NCBI GenBank assembly: GCA_021782995.1
Contig: JAJXUI010000001.1
Span: forward strand, 62,001-126,000
Length of the DNA: 64,000 nucleotides
DNA from: Pseudomonadota bacterium
Lineage (GTDB): Bacteria > Pseudomonadota > Gammaproteobacteria > Burkholderiales > Gallionellaceae
Direction of reading: 5' to 3'
Made by a program: the position numbers and the translations under genes. The notes below the pieces were generated by a model. That model was not told where the DNA came from and ran no database searches. It saw nothing but the letters and a program-made list of their open reading frames with translations. How positions within the stretch are numbered: position 1 is the first letter of the stretch; each line of letters opens with the position of its first letter. Positions 1 to 8,113 of this stretch are shown in pieces.

Positions 1-1482
1 GGAAAGTTTGAGGCCGCGTTCGCCGACCACAGTGTCCCAGCCTTGTGGCAGGGATTCAACGAAGTGCAGGATGTGTGCAGCACGCGCGGCACTGATCACA
101 TCATCGCGGGTGGCTGCAGGATGGCCATAGGCGATGTTGTAGTAGATGGTGTCATTGAAAAGCACGGTGTCCTGCGGTACCACGCCGATGGCGCTGCGCA
201 GGCTTTCCTGTGTGACGTGGCGCAGATCCTGCCCGTCGATGCGGATGCTTCCCGATTTCACATCGTAAAAGCGGAACAGCAGGCGTGCCAGCGTGGATTT
301 GCCGGCACCACTGGCGCCGACGGCCGCCACTGTTTTGCCTGCTGGAATCGTGAAGCTGATATTGTGCAGGATGGGACGATCTTCGTTATATGCAAAATTG
401 ACCTGCTCAAATTCAACTTTGCCTGCACTGATGTGCAATGGATGAGCATCTGTCGCATCCCGCACTTCCAGGGGACGGTGCAGCAAGGTGAACATGCGCT
501 CCACATCGGTGACCGACTGCTTGATTTCGCGGTACATCACGCCCAGGAAGCTGAGTGGCTGGAACATCTGGATCAGGAAGGCATTCACCATCACCAGGTC
601 GCCCAGCGTAAGCGTGCCATCCACCACGCCTTCTGCCGCACGGATTACCATCAGCGTGACGCCGATGGCGATGGTGCCGGCCTGTGCTGCATTGAGAAAG
701 CCCATCGAGCGCTGCGATTGCAGTGCGGCCTCTTCGTATGCGGCGAGGCTGCCGTCGTAGCGTTGCGCTTCGTATTTTTCGTTGACGAAATACTTCACGG
801 TTTCGTAATTCAGCAGGCTGTCGATCGCGCGGCCGTAGGCTTCCGAGTCAAGTGCATTGGCCTTGCGTACGAACTGTGTGCGCCATTCGGTGATGGTGAT
901 GGTCAGCGTGATATAGGTAATCAGCGTGGCCAGTGTGATCAGGCCGAATACCCAGTCAAGCTTGACGAACAGGATCACCGCCACCATCAGCACTTCCAGC
1001 ACGGTGGGGGTGATGCGGAACAGCAGGTAACCCACCAGGCTGGAAATGGCTCGGGCGCCGCGCTCGATGTCGCGCGTGATGCCGCCGGTCTGCCGTTCCA
1101 GGTGGAAGCGCAGCGAGAGCGCATGCAGATGCTGGAACAGCGCCATGCTGACACGGCGCATCGCACGCTGGGTGACCTTGCCAAACACGATGTCGCGCAG
1201 GTCGGAAAAAGTGGTGCTGGCAAAGCGCAACATTCCGTAAATGATGATCAGCGACAGCGGCAATACGAGGCTGGCATGGGACTTGTCCAGTGCATCGATA
1301 ATGTCCTTCAGCACCAGCGGTACCATGACCGAAGCCACCTTGGCGCCCACCAGCAACGCAAAGGCGAAGATCACCCGGCCGCGAAATTCCCACAGATAGG
1401 GGAACAGCTTGCCGACCGCGCGAAGATTGGCAGGGCCCGGCTCGGGTGGCGGCAGATGGGGTGAGTGCAGGGAACGGGCCAT
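1..1482 (-). CDS. ABC transporter permease/ATP-binding protein, Atm1/HMT1-like (3' end cut by window edge)
   Basis: This is a half-size ABC exporter with the membrane domain fused to the nucleotide-binding domain. 494 codons are visible. The chain runs off the window just after VGERGLKLS, where the ABC signature should follow. The N-terminal ~330 residues hold the transmembrane segments. The Walker A motif GASGAGKST lies near residue 390 and the Q-loop region VVPQDTVLFND follows. The NYETVKYF stretch and the Walker region resemble the Atm1/HMT1/ABCB7 group, which exports glutathione-linked metal or persulfide species. The start is the ATG whose complement is at 1480-1482, before MARSLHSPHL. 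A large open frame on the opposite strand is only its shadow. The family call is firm. The substrate is inferred. Confidence 0.92.
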   Translation of the reverse strand, partial: MARSLHSPHLPPPEPGPANLRAVGKLFPYLWEFRGRVIFAFALLVGAKVASVMVPLVLKDIIDALDKSHASLVLPLSLIIIYGMLRFASTTFSDLRDIVFGKVTQRAMRRVSMALFQHLHALSLRFHLERQTGGITRDIERGARAISSLVGYLLFRITPTVLEVLMVAVILFVKLDWVFGLITLATLITYITLTITITEWRTQFVRKANALDSEAYGRAIDSLLNYETVKYFVNEKYEAQRYDGSLAAYEEAALQSQRSMGFLNAAQAGTIAIGVTLMVIRAAEGVVDGTLTLGDLVMVNAFLIQMFQPLSFLGVMYREIKQSVTDVERMFTLLHRPLEVRDATDAHPLHISAGKVEFEQVNFAYNEDRPILHNISFTIPAGKTVAAVGASGAGKSTLARLLFRFYDVKSGSIRIDGQDLRHVTQESLRSAIGVVPQDTVLFNDTIYYNIAYGHPAATRDDVISAARAAHILHFVESLPQGWDTVVGERGLKLS

Positions 1483-1595
1483 GGTGCGGGTATGCGAAAG
1501 ATGACTGTCGGAAGGCTTCGATTCTAGCGCAAAATGCTTTACCACGCGGCGGCAAGGGAAGATACTGCTGCAGGGTTATCGGCAAGGAGGCAAGC

Positions 1596-1862
1596 ATGAG
1601 TCACAAACACGACAATTTGTTGAGTGCGATATTTCATGATCCGGTCAGTGGCAATATCCACTGGCGGGAAATCGAATCATTGTTGAGTCATCTCGGGGCG
1701 AAGATAGAGCCGGCGCATGGTGCCCGATTCCGAGTGTTGCTGAATGATGCGGAATGCTTTCTGCATCACCCTCACCAGGGCAATGTCTGCGACAGGAATC
1801 TCATCCGCTATTTGCGTGAATTCCTGCAGCGCGCGGGAGTCAGCCCGGTTGCAGGCAATTGA
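1596..1862 (+). CDS. HicA-like small protein without a partner antitoxin gene
   Basis: An 88-residue protein that resembles the HicA/YcfA double-stranded-RNA-binding-like fold of mRNA interferases. HWREIESLLSHLGAKIEP is followed by a strand region (GARFRVLL) and then FLHHPHQ, which matches the conserved histidine area of the family. The chosen ATG has a purine-rich site (AAGGAGG) 5 bases upstream. No HicB-like gene lies on either side; the next gene is an outer-membrane protein whose start region overlaps or abuts the stop. Solitary HicA-like genes are common in proteobacteria and need not be active toxins. The fold assignment is fairly good, the toxin function is not shown. Confidence 0.7.
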   Translation: MSHKHDNLLSAIFHDPVSGNIHWREIESLLSHLGAKIEPAHGARFRVLLNDAECFLHHPHQGNVCDRNLIRYLREFLQRAGVSPVAGN

Positions 1863-1867
1863 GATTG

Positions 1868-2749
1868 ATGTCGCGAGATGCTGGCAGGCTGGCGATCTGC
1901 TGGCTGCTGGCGCATTTTCTATCAGGGCTGGCGTTCGCGGAAGAACAGCAGGCTGACGGTAGCCAGGGTACTTACTTTCACAAATATGAAGTGACGGAAT
2001 TGCCGCTATGGGAAGCCGGCATCATCGCAGGTGGATTTACCCAGCCGGCATATCCGGGTGCGGAAGACAAGGTGAGCCTGGTGTCCGGCTTGCCTTTCGT
2101 CATTTATCGCGGGGAGTACCTGCGCATGGATCGCGGTACGGTTGGCGTGCGTGCAATCCATACGCCGCGCACTGAGCTGGATATCGGGTTTGCTGCATCG
2201 CTGGGCTCGCATGCCGACCAGGTCGAGGCAAGACGCGGCATGGCAGACCTCGGTACGCTGGTAGAATTCGGGCCGCGCCTGAAAGTCAACCTGGGTAATG
2301 TCGAACAGGACAAATCCTGGTCGCGCATCCAGATTCCGCTAAGGGGCGTGTTTGACCTGAATGATCACCTGGCATACCGGGGCATGGCTGGAGAGCTGCA
2401 GTGGGTTGCTGAATTCGGGCTGCCGGCAAACTGGGTGGTGACGGGCAATTTGGGCTTGCTGTATGGCGACCGGATGCTGGCAGAGACATGGTACCGGGTA
2501 ACTGCAGCGGAAGCGACTGCAGGACGGCCTGCGTATGATGCACGGGGCGGGATGATGGCGACCCGGCTGTCGTTGCTGGCATCGCACCGTTACAGCAACG
2601 ACATGCGATTTCTGGGATACCTGAGTGTGGATTCGGTTTCTGGCTCGGTCAATCATGACAGCCCACTCGTCCGGCAGGAAGTCGGCTGGACAATCGGACT
2701 TGCGCTGGCCTGGACAATGTCGCAATCGGACTCCCTTGCTGCAGAATGA
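1868..2749 (+). CDS. MipA/OmpV family outer membrane protein
   Basis: An outer-membrane beta-barrel of about 293 residues. The first ~25 residues form a signal peptide ending near GLAFA-EEQQ. The mature protein has LPLWEAGIIAGGFTQPAYPG near its start, typical of the MipA/OmpV family, followed by amphipathic strands, and it ends soon after a strand (GLALAWTMS). MipA in Escherichia coli is linked to murein synthesis complexes, while OmpV in Vibrio is a porin-like protein, so the role here is open. The ATG at 1868 is preferred. A TTG at 1859 in the same frame would overlap the upstream gene by four bases. No strong ribosome binding site distinguishes the two. Confidence 0.85.
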   Translation: MSRDAGRLAICWLLAHFLSGLAFAEEQQADGSQGTYFHKYEVTELPLWEAGIIAGGFTQPAYPGAEDKVSLVSGLPFVIYRGEYLRMDRGTVGVRAIHTPRTELDIGFAASLGSHADQVEARRGMADLGTLVEFGPRLKVNLGNVEQDKSWSRIQIPLRGVFDLNDHLAYRGMAGELQWVAEFGLPANWVVTGNLGLLYGDRMLAETWYRVTAAEATAGRPAYDARGGMMATRLSLLASHRYSNDMRFLGYLSVDSVSGSVNHDSPLVRQEVGWTIGLALAWTMSQSDSLAAE

Positions 2750-2811
2750 ATCAGCAAAGCAGGTTTAATTTTCAAGCGTGGATTTAATCATCAAGTTCGG
2801 AGTTTGCAGGT

Positions 2812-3468
2812 ATGGAGAAAAATTTTTGGCTGGAACGCTGGGAACGCAGCGAAATCGGATTTCATGAAGGCGTGGCGAATGCCTGGTTGCAGCAATACTG
2901 GCCTGAAATGTCTGCGCCAGAGGGGGCAGGTGTATTTGTGCCGTTATGCGGGAAAAGTGTGGATATGCAGTGGCTGCGGCTCCGTCACCATCGCGTGCTG
3001 GGCGTTGAGCTGAGCCGGCTTGCCGTCGAAGCATTTTTCAGGGAACAGTCTCTGGCATTCCAGCATGGCATGCATGGCAGGTTCGAGCAGTTTGATGCGG
3101 ATGGCATCAGGCTGTTGTGCGGTGATTTCTTCGATCTGACCAGGGAGGACCTGGGCGGAATATCCTGTGTCTATGATAGGGCATCGATGGTGGCGTTGCC
3201 GCCGGAGATGCGTGCCAGATATGCGGCGCACCTGATGCAGATTCTACCGGCAGGTGCGCGCATCCTGCTGATCACTTTTGATTATCCGCAAGTGCAGATG
3301 CCCGGGCCTCCTTTTGCGCTGGGTCGCGCGGAAATTGAGCACCTGTATGGCGGAGTGGCGGATATCCGCATGCTGGCAGATATGGATGTGTTGCCGCAAA
3401 ACCCCCGATTTGCAAGTAGGGGTATCAGCAGCCTGCGTGAAAGAATTTTTATACTGCAGAAAAAATGA
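2812..3468 (+). CDS. tpm: Thiopurine S-methyltransferase
   Basis: A 218-residue S-adenosylmethionine-dependent methyltransferase of the TPMT family. The N-terminus MEKNFWLERWERSEIGFHE and the SAM-site region VFVPLCGKSVDMQWL are family hallmarks. LGVELSRLAVEAFF and a later YDRASMVALPPEMR also match. Bacterial members methylate thiopurines and, in some species, selenium or tellurium oxyanions, acting in the cytoplasm. The length equals the usual ~218 residues, so the gene is complete. It converges tail to tail with the membrane fusion protein downstream, whose stop codon begins at the very next base. Which substrate it uses cannot be read from the sequence. Confidence 0.93.
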   Translation: MEKNFWLERWERSEIGFHEGVANAWLQQYWPEMSAPEGAGVFVPLCGKSVDMQWLRLRHHRVLGVELSRLAVEAFFREQSLAFQHGMHGRFEQFDADGIRLLCGDFFDLTREDLGGISCVYDRASMVALPPEMRARYAAHLMQILPAGARILLITFDYPQVQMPGPPFALGRAEIEHLYGGVADIRMLADMDVLPQNPRFASRGISSLRERIFILQKK

Positions 3469-5157
3469 TCAGTGCACGCGGATCAGCAGGAAATACGCTG
3501 CAGTCGCCAGCAGGAACAATGTGCTGAGCAGGTTCAGCCTGTTGTCCTTGCTTTCCGCAGACCTGTCCGGTTGCAGGCTCATGATGCCGATGGCGAGGAT
3601 GATGAAGTCATCCAGCATGTAAGCAAGGTCATAGAGTGCCAGGTAGCTGTAGCTGGCCAGTGAGCCAAGTTTCTGCATCACCAGAACCTTTGCATAAAGC
3701 AGCGGGAATATGGTCTTGAAGGAGAACTCCGTCAGCAGAACAAACATGGCCAGCCCCATTGTACCCAGCAGGGTGGCGGTGAAGGTTTCTGTCTCGATGA
3801 TCTTGCGGATATAGGTGTAGATGCCCGGCTTGTCGATTTCATGCGTGGCAATGGATAATTTCTGGCCGAAATGCAGGTATTTCCAGAAGTAAGCCAGCGT
3901 CGCTGCCAGCGAGATGGCAGCAAACGCATATTGCACCGTCAGGGTGGAACCGGTTGCAGCGACAAGATTGAACCACACAGCCATGACGACGAAATAGAAA
4001 ACTGCCTGAACTGCAAGGAATGTGCCGGCGATGGTGAACATTTTCGATCTGTCCTTCATGGGAGCCAGCAGGGCGAGTATCAGGATCAGTACCCAGGTAG
4101 AGCCGAAATTGAGGCCGTCCAGCAAGCCGGCGGCAATGGTGAATAGTGGCAGCCCGATCTGAACCAGTTCTATGCTGTGACCAAATACATTGAACGTTAT
4201 GTGTTCTGGCGGTTGCGGCGCAGGAGCCGGAATCAGGCCGCAGCCGGGGGCGGTTGAATCTGCGCATGCTTCATCGTCCTCGCCTGTAGCGTGCAGCAAT
4301 GGCAGGTTATCCAGTATGGATTGCGCGGTATTGGCTTCATCGGTAAAACCGATGATCAACTGCCCGCTGACTACAAATGCAGGATAATCCAGCGTCGCAT
4401 TTTCCTGGTTTTGCGCCATGCGTTTCAGCAATTCGAGCGCCGCAGGCTCCTTGCGTACATCGCGGATATTGATTTTCAGTTGCGGTTGCAGTGCCTGAAG
4501 TTTGTCGAGGAACTCCATGGCTTTCGCGCAGTTCAGGCATCCTTCCCTGATGAATACTTCGATATCAGCCGCCTGCTTCAGTAATGAAACGGGTTGCTCT
4601 GCGGCTTTTGCAGGGGGGGTGTCCGTCGCAGGGGACTGGGCGCCGGGGGATTGGGCGACAGGAGCCGCAACGACGGGATTCTTGGCACTGCCTTCAATTC
4701 CGGGCGCTTTGACAGGTGATTTGGCCGGAGTCTGGATTAAAGGCTTGGGCGTGGCCGGCGGGGTGGGCTTTGCCTGCACGGTCGCGGGTATGACCGGTTT
4801 GGGTTTTACTGCAGGTGCAAATGCGGGAGCGGCGGCTGGCGCAGATACCGGAACTGCGCGCCTGACACCGGAGGCTTTATTGATGGCCGGGGTCATGTTC
4901 TGAGCAGGGTTGGCGGGAGGCGTGCTGGTGGCCGCAGGTTGCAATTTTCCTGTTGTGCTGCTTGAATCTGGGCTGCTGCCGGTAGCAGCTGGTGGGGTGA
5001 CGGGATTTGCTGCTGGCTGGGTAATGGTGGCTGTTGCTGGTGTCGTGGCGGTTGGTGCAGCGGGAGGGGTAACGGTATCCTCATCAGCCGCATAAGCGGA
5101 TATTGCAAACAGGCACAGCAATGTACGGATCAGGATAGTTACCTTTTTTCTGGTCAT
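3469..5157 (-). CDS. Secreted glutaredoxin-like domain fused to a CcdA-like membrane domain lacking its cysteines
   Basis: A 562-residue envelope protein. Residues 1-24 are a signal peptide, and ~25-185 are a low-complexity proline/alanine/threonine-rich linker. Residues ~198-290 are a glutaredoxin/thioredoxin-like domain with CLNC at 207-210 and the cis-proline DYPAF. Residues ~330-560 contain about six membrane segments. The membrane part aligns by eye with the CcdA/DsbD-related family that usually carries GLxDGxNPCAxW and ELLCTAG. Here those sites read GLLDGLNFGSTW (345-355) and TEFSFKTI (476-483), so both membrane cysteines are missing. Two extra cysteines (298, 306) lie in the linker before the membrane domain. 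The family match is from memory; the electron-carrier role is therefore doubtful. Confidence 0.75.
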   Translation of the reverse strand: MTRKKVTILIRTLLCLFAISAYAADEDTVTPPAAPTATTPATATITQPAANPVTPPAATGSSPDSSSTTGKLQPAATSTPPANPAQNMTPAINKASGVRRAVPVSAPAAAPAFAPAVKPKPVIPATVQAKPTPPATPKPLIQTPAKSPVKAPGIEGSAKNPVVAAPVAQSPGAQSPATDTPPAKAAEQPVSLLKQAADIEVFIREGCLNCAKAMEFLDKLQALQPQLKINIRDVRKEPAALELLKRMAQNQENATLDYPAFVVSGQLIIGFTDEANTAQSILDNLPLLHATGEDDEACADSTAPGCGLIPAPAPQPPEHITFNVFGHSIELVQIGLPLFTIAAGLLDGLNFGSTWVLILILALLAPMKDRSKMFTIAGTFLAVQAVFYFVVMAVWFNLVAATGSTLTVQYAFAAISLAATLAYFWKYLHFGQKLSIATHEIDKPGIYTYIRKIIETETFTATLLGTMGLAMFVLLTEFSFKTIFPLLYAKVLVMQKLGSLASYSYLALYDLAYMLDDFIILAIGIMSLQPDRSAESKDNRLNLLSTLFLLATAAYFLLIRVH

Positions 5158-5330
5158 CTTCAGTTATTCTCCACTCAATTCGTCTAGTATAACTGTCATT
5201 TCCTGCCGGTGTCAGCGAGTATCTGCATTGAATTAAGTGAATGCCCGCAGGAAATCGCTATTAAAATGCATGCGGCGATTATAATGTCTTGTTATCCGTT
5301 TCTATTGTTGAAACCCAGGAAGGGGGCGTG

Positions 5331-6059
5331 ATGCGTACAATTTTTGTCCTGTTGGCGGTACTGTTTGGTCAGGCGAGTTTTGCCGGTTCCGATTTTGCGC
5401 GTGAGCAGAAGTGGGCTGATGAAGTGGTACCCGGCATTGTGGTGGGAGATCCCGTTTATCTGCAGATGAAGGACGGCCACAAGTTCCTGTCAATCTATAC
5501 CGAAACCAAAGGCGCCCCAATGGGGTTGGTCGTGGTTCATGGCATAGGCATCCATCCGGACTGGGGGATGGTGGGCACATTGCGCAGCCAGCTGGCTGAG
5601 CATGGTTACACCACGCTATCCATCCAGATGCCGATACTGGCGAATGATGCAAAACCCGAAGCATATGATGCGCTGTTTCCGGAAGCCGCTGAGCGTATTG
5701 ATCTTGCGGTTGACTACCTGCATGTCAAGGGTTACGGCAAAGTCGTGATCGTTTCGCACAGCATGGGCTCGGCCATGAGCCATTACTATGTCGTGAAACA
5801 TCAGGACAAGCTGGCCGGATGGGCAGCGCTGGGCATGGGACATGATCTGGATTATGCCGGGGTGCATATTCCTGTGCTGGACATGTATGGCCAGAACGAC
5901 CTGAAGCCGGTGATGAAGTTTGCGGCAAAACGTACGGCAACCTTGAGGAAGATTCCGCGGTCCATGCAGTTGAAGATTGCTGGCGCAGATCATTTCTATA
6001 ATGGTCATGAGCCTGAGATGGTCCAGGGTGTGCAAGCGTTTCTGGAAAGCCTGAAGTGA
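5331..6059 (+). CDS. DUF3530-like alpha/beta hydrolase, secreted
   Basis: A 242-residue protein with a signal peptide (MRTIFVLLAVLFGQASFAG). It has an alpha/beta-hydrolase core: VVVHGIGIHPDW near the oxyanion site, then VVIVSHSMGSAMSHYY, which gives the nucleophile elbow SHSMGS. DMYGQNDLKP supplies a likely acidic residue and ADHFYNGHEPEM a likely catalytic histidine. The pattern fits the DUF3530 family of proteobacteria, whose substrate is unknown. The ATG at 5331 follows GGAAGGGGGC and gives a clean signal peptide. A longer frame from 5289 would put an unlikely tail before it. A TATAAT sequence lies about 45 bases upstream. The gene precedes murJ by 34 bases. Confidence 0.75.
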   Translation: MRTIFVLLAVLFGQASFAGSDFAREQKWADEVVPGIVVGDPVYLQMKDGHKFLSIYTETKGAPMGLVVVHGIGIHPDWGMVGTLRSQLAEHGYTTLSIQMPILANDAKPEAYDALFPEAAERIDLAVDYLHVKGYGKVVIVSHSMGSAMSHYYVVKHQDKLAGWAALGMGHDLDYAGVHIPVLDMYGQNDLKPVMKFAAKRTATLRKIPRSMQLKIAGADHFYNGHEPEMVQGVQAFLESLK

Positions 6060-6093
6060 TAATCCTTAACCAGACAACCTCCTGTATCGAAAT

Positions 6094-7632
6094 ATGAGTT
6101 TACTCAGGGCGCTGGCCAGTATCAGCAGCATGACCCTGCTGTCGCGCATACTTGGCTTCATACGTGACATGCTGATGGCACGCCTGTTTGGTGCCAGCAT
6201 GGCCAATGAGGCATTTGTCATTGCCTTCCGGTTGCCCAACCTGTTGCGGCGTATGTTTGCCGAGGGCGCATTTTCCCAGGCGTTTGTGCCTATCTTCAGT
6301 GAATACAAGGCGCGCAAGGGGCATGCTGAGACACAGTTGCTGGTGGATCATGTCACGACCCTGCTGGCCATCATCCTGTTTTGTGTGACATTGCTCGGGG
6401 TGCTGGCTGCACCGATCCTGGTTTACCTCACGGCACCTGGTTTTTCCGCGTCTCCGCAAAAGTTCGACCTGACCGTGCAGCTGCTGCGCATCACTTCACC
6501 TTATATCTTTTTCATTTCGCTGGTTGCGGTTGCCGCCGGCATCCTGAATACCTACAACAAGTTCTGGGTACCGGCTTTTGCCCCGGTATTGCTGAATCTG
6601 TGCTTCATTGCCTCGATGCTGTGGATCGTGCCGCATGTCGATAAGCCCATATTCGCCATAGCGTGGGCAGTGTTTGTGGCCGGTATCATCCAGCTGGCGT
6701 TCCAGCTGCCTTTCCTGAAAAAAATCGGCATGCTGCCGCGCTGGCGATTCAGCCTGAAAGATGAGGGGGTGCGGCGTGTATTGAAGCAGATGGGACCGGC
6801 GGTATTCGGTGTTTCCATCAGCCAGATCAGCCTGGTGATCAATACCATCATTGCAACATTCCTTGCGGATGGTAGCGTGTCCTGGCTGTTTTATGCCGAC
6901 AGGCTAATGGAAATGCCTGCCGGGCTGCTGGGCGTGGCGATCAGCACCATCCTGCTCGCCTCGCTTTCCCGATACCATGCTGACAAGAATACGGCTGAAT
7001 ATTCGAGGACACTGGATTGGGGGATGCGCATGACCATCATGCTCACGCTGCCCGCTGCGTTGAGCCTGGGCTTGATAGCCGTGCCACTGTTGGCAACCTT
7101 TTTCCAGGGTGGCATATTTGGCGCTCATGACGTGATGATGACACGCAATGCGCTGGTAGGTTACAGCGTGGGGCTCATAGGCATGTTGCTGGTCAAGGTG
7201 CTGGCGCCGGCCTTTTACGCCAAACAGGATATCCGTACGCCGGTGAAAATCGGCATTTTTACACTGCTCGCCACGCAACTGATGAACCTGCTTTTCATTC
7301 CGTTTTTCCAGCATGCAGGACTGGCGCTGGCGATCGGCCTGGGATCCTGCTTCAATTCTGGGATACTGTATTACCTGCTGCGCAAGCGCGGAAGCTATCA
7401 CCCCGAGCCGGGGTGGGGGAAGTTCATGCTCAAGGTTACCTTGGCGCTGGCAGCACTGGGCATGACACTATGGTTCGGCATGGGCAGTGAACAGCACTGG
7501 ATTGCAACACATGGCTGGCCCCGGGTCTGGCATCTGTCCTGGCTGGTGGCGGCCGGTGTATTGATCTATTTTACCGTGCTCGGCCTGCTGGGATTCCGGC
7601 TCAGAGACTTTTCCCGCCGCAGCGCAAATTGA
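6094..7632 (+). CDS. murJ: Lipid II flippase MurJ (MviN)
   Basis: A 512-residue polytopic inner-membrane protein of the MurJ/MviN family, which moves lipid-linked peptidoglycan precursor across the cytoplasmic membrane. The N-terminus MSLLRALASISSMTLLSRILGFIRDMLMARLFG is diagnostic. The next segment holds the conserved NLLRRMFAEGAFSQAFVPIFSE, which includes arginines of the central cavity. About fourteen hydrophobic segments follow and the length is typical. A 7-bp hairpin (CTGCCAG/CTGGCAG, 7638-7656) follows the stop, but it has no T-run and is at best a weak terminator. The gene should be essential and constitutively expressed. Confidence 0.97.
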   Translation: MSLLRALASISSMTLLSRILGFIRDMLMARLFGASMANEAFVIAFRLPNLLRRMFAEGAFSQAFVPIFSEYKARKGHAETQLLVDHVTTLLAIILFCVTLLGVLAAPILVYLTAPGFSASPQKFDLTVQLLRITSPYIFFISLVAVAAGILNTYNKFWVPAFAPVLLNLCFIASMLWIVPHVDKPIFAIAWAVFVAGIIQLAFQLPFLKKIGMLPRWRFSLKDEGVRRVLKQMGPAVFGVSISQISLVINTIIATFLADGSVSWLFYADRLMEMPAGLLGVAISTILLASLSRYHADKNTAEYSRTLDWGMRMTIMLTLPAALSLGLIAVPLLATFFQGGIFGAHDVMMTRNALVGYSVGLIGMLLVKVLAPAFYAKQDIRTPVKIGIFTLLATQLMNLLFIPFFQHAGLALAIGLGSCFNSGILYYLLRKRGSYHPEPGWGKFMLKVTLALAALGMTLWFGMGSEQHWIATHGWPRVWHLSWLVAAGVLIYFTVLGLLGFRLRDFSRRSAN

Positions 7633-7718
7633 GCGGGCTGCCAGTAATGCTGGCAGGCAGGCCTGTCAGCGTTTAAACTGTTGGGCATCTGCATATACTT
7701 GAATTGATCCTGCTGAAA

Positions 7719-8081
7719 ATGAAATCCGCGCATATATACAATGTTGAAGAAAACTCTTTTGATGAGCTGGTCGTGGCCAAATCGCATGAGGTGCCGGTGG
7801 TGGTTGATATCAGTGCGGAGTGGTGCGGCCCATGCCGCGTTTTGGGCCCGCTGCTGCACAAGGTGGCGGATGCTTATGCGGGGAAATTCATCCTTGCGCT
7901 GGTGGATGCCGATGAAAACATGAAGATTGCCGGACGGCACAAGGTGCGTGGCTTTCCTACCGTGATTGCGTATAGCCATGGTGTCGAGGTTGATCGCTTT
8001 CATAGTGCCCAGACGGAGGGCTATTTGCGGAAATTCCTGGATGGCGTGCTGGAAAAGCATGCGGCAGCTGGCGGGAATTGA
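7719..8081 (+). CDS. Thioredoxin-domain protein
   Basis: A 120-residue single-domain thioredoxin without a signal peptide, so probably cytoplasmic. The active site WCGPC is at residues 35-39 (cysteines 36 and 39) and the cis-proline is in GFPTVIAY. The C-terminal part (YLRKFLDGVLEKH) is a helix as in TrxA-like and CnoX/YbbN-like proteins. The ATG at 7719 gives a normal N-terminus (MKSAHIYNV). A TTG at 7704 would only add five residues. It lies 32 bases upstream of the CobD-like gene and they are probably cotranscribed. Whether it is a general reductase or a chaperone-like thioredoxin is not clear. Confidence 0.85.
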   Translation: MKSAHIYNVEENSFDELVVAKSHEVPVVVDISAEWCGPCRVLGPLLHKVADAYAGKFILALVDADENMKIAGRHKVRGFPTVIAYSHGVEVDRFHSAQTEGYLRKFLDGVLEKHAAAGGN

Positions 8082-8113
8082 AGTCTGATTGAACTGATTC
8101 AGGGAATCTGCAC

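Noticed and set aside
43-1464. Open frame of 473 residues on the plus strand.
   Set aside because: It lies antisense to a clear ABC exporter with a Walker A motif on the minus strand.
7638-7656. Hairpin after murJ as an intrinsic terminator.
   Set aside because: The 7-bp stem has no T-run after it.
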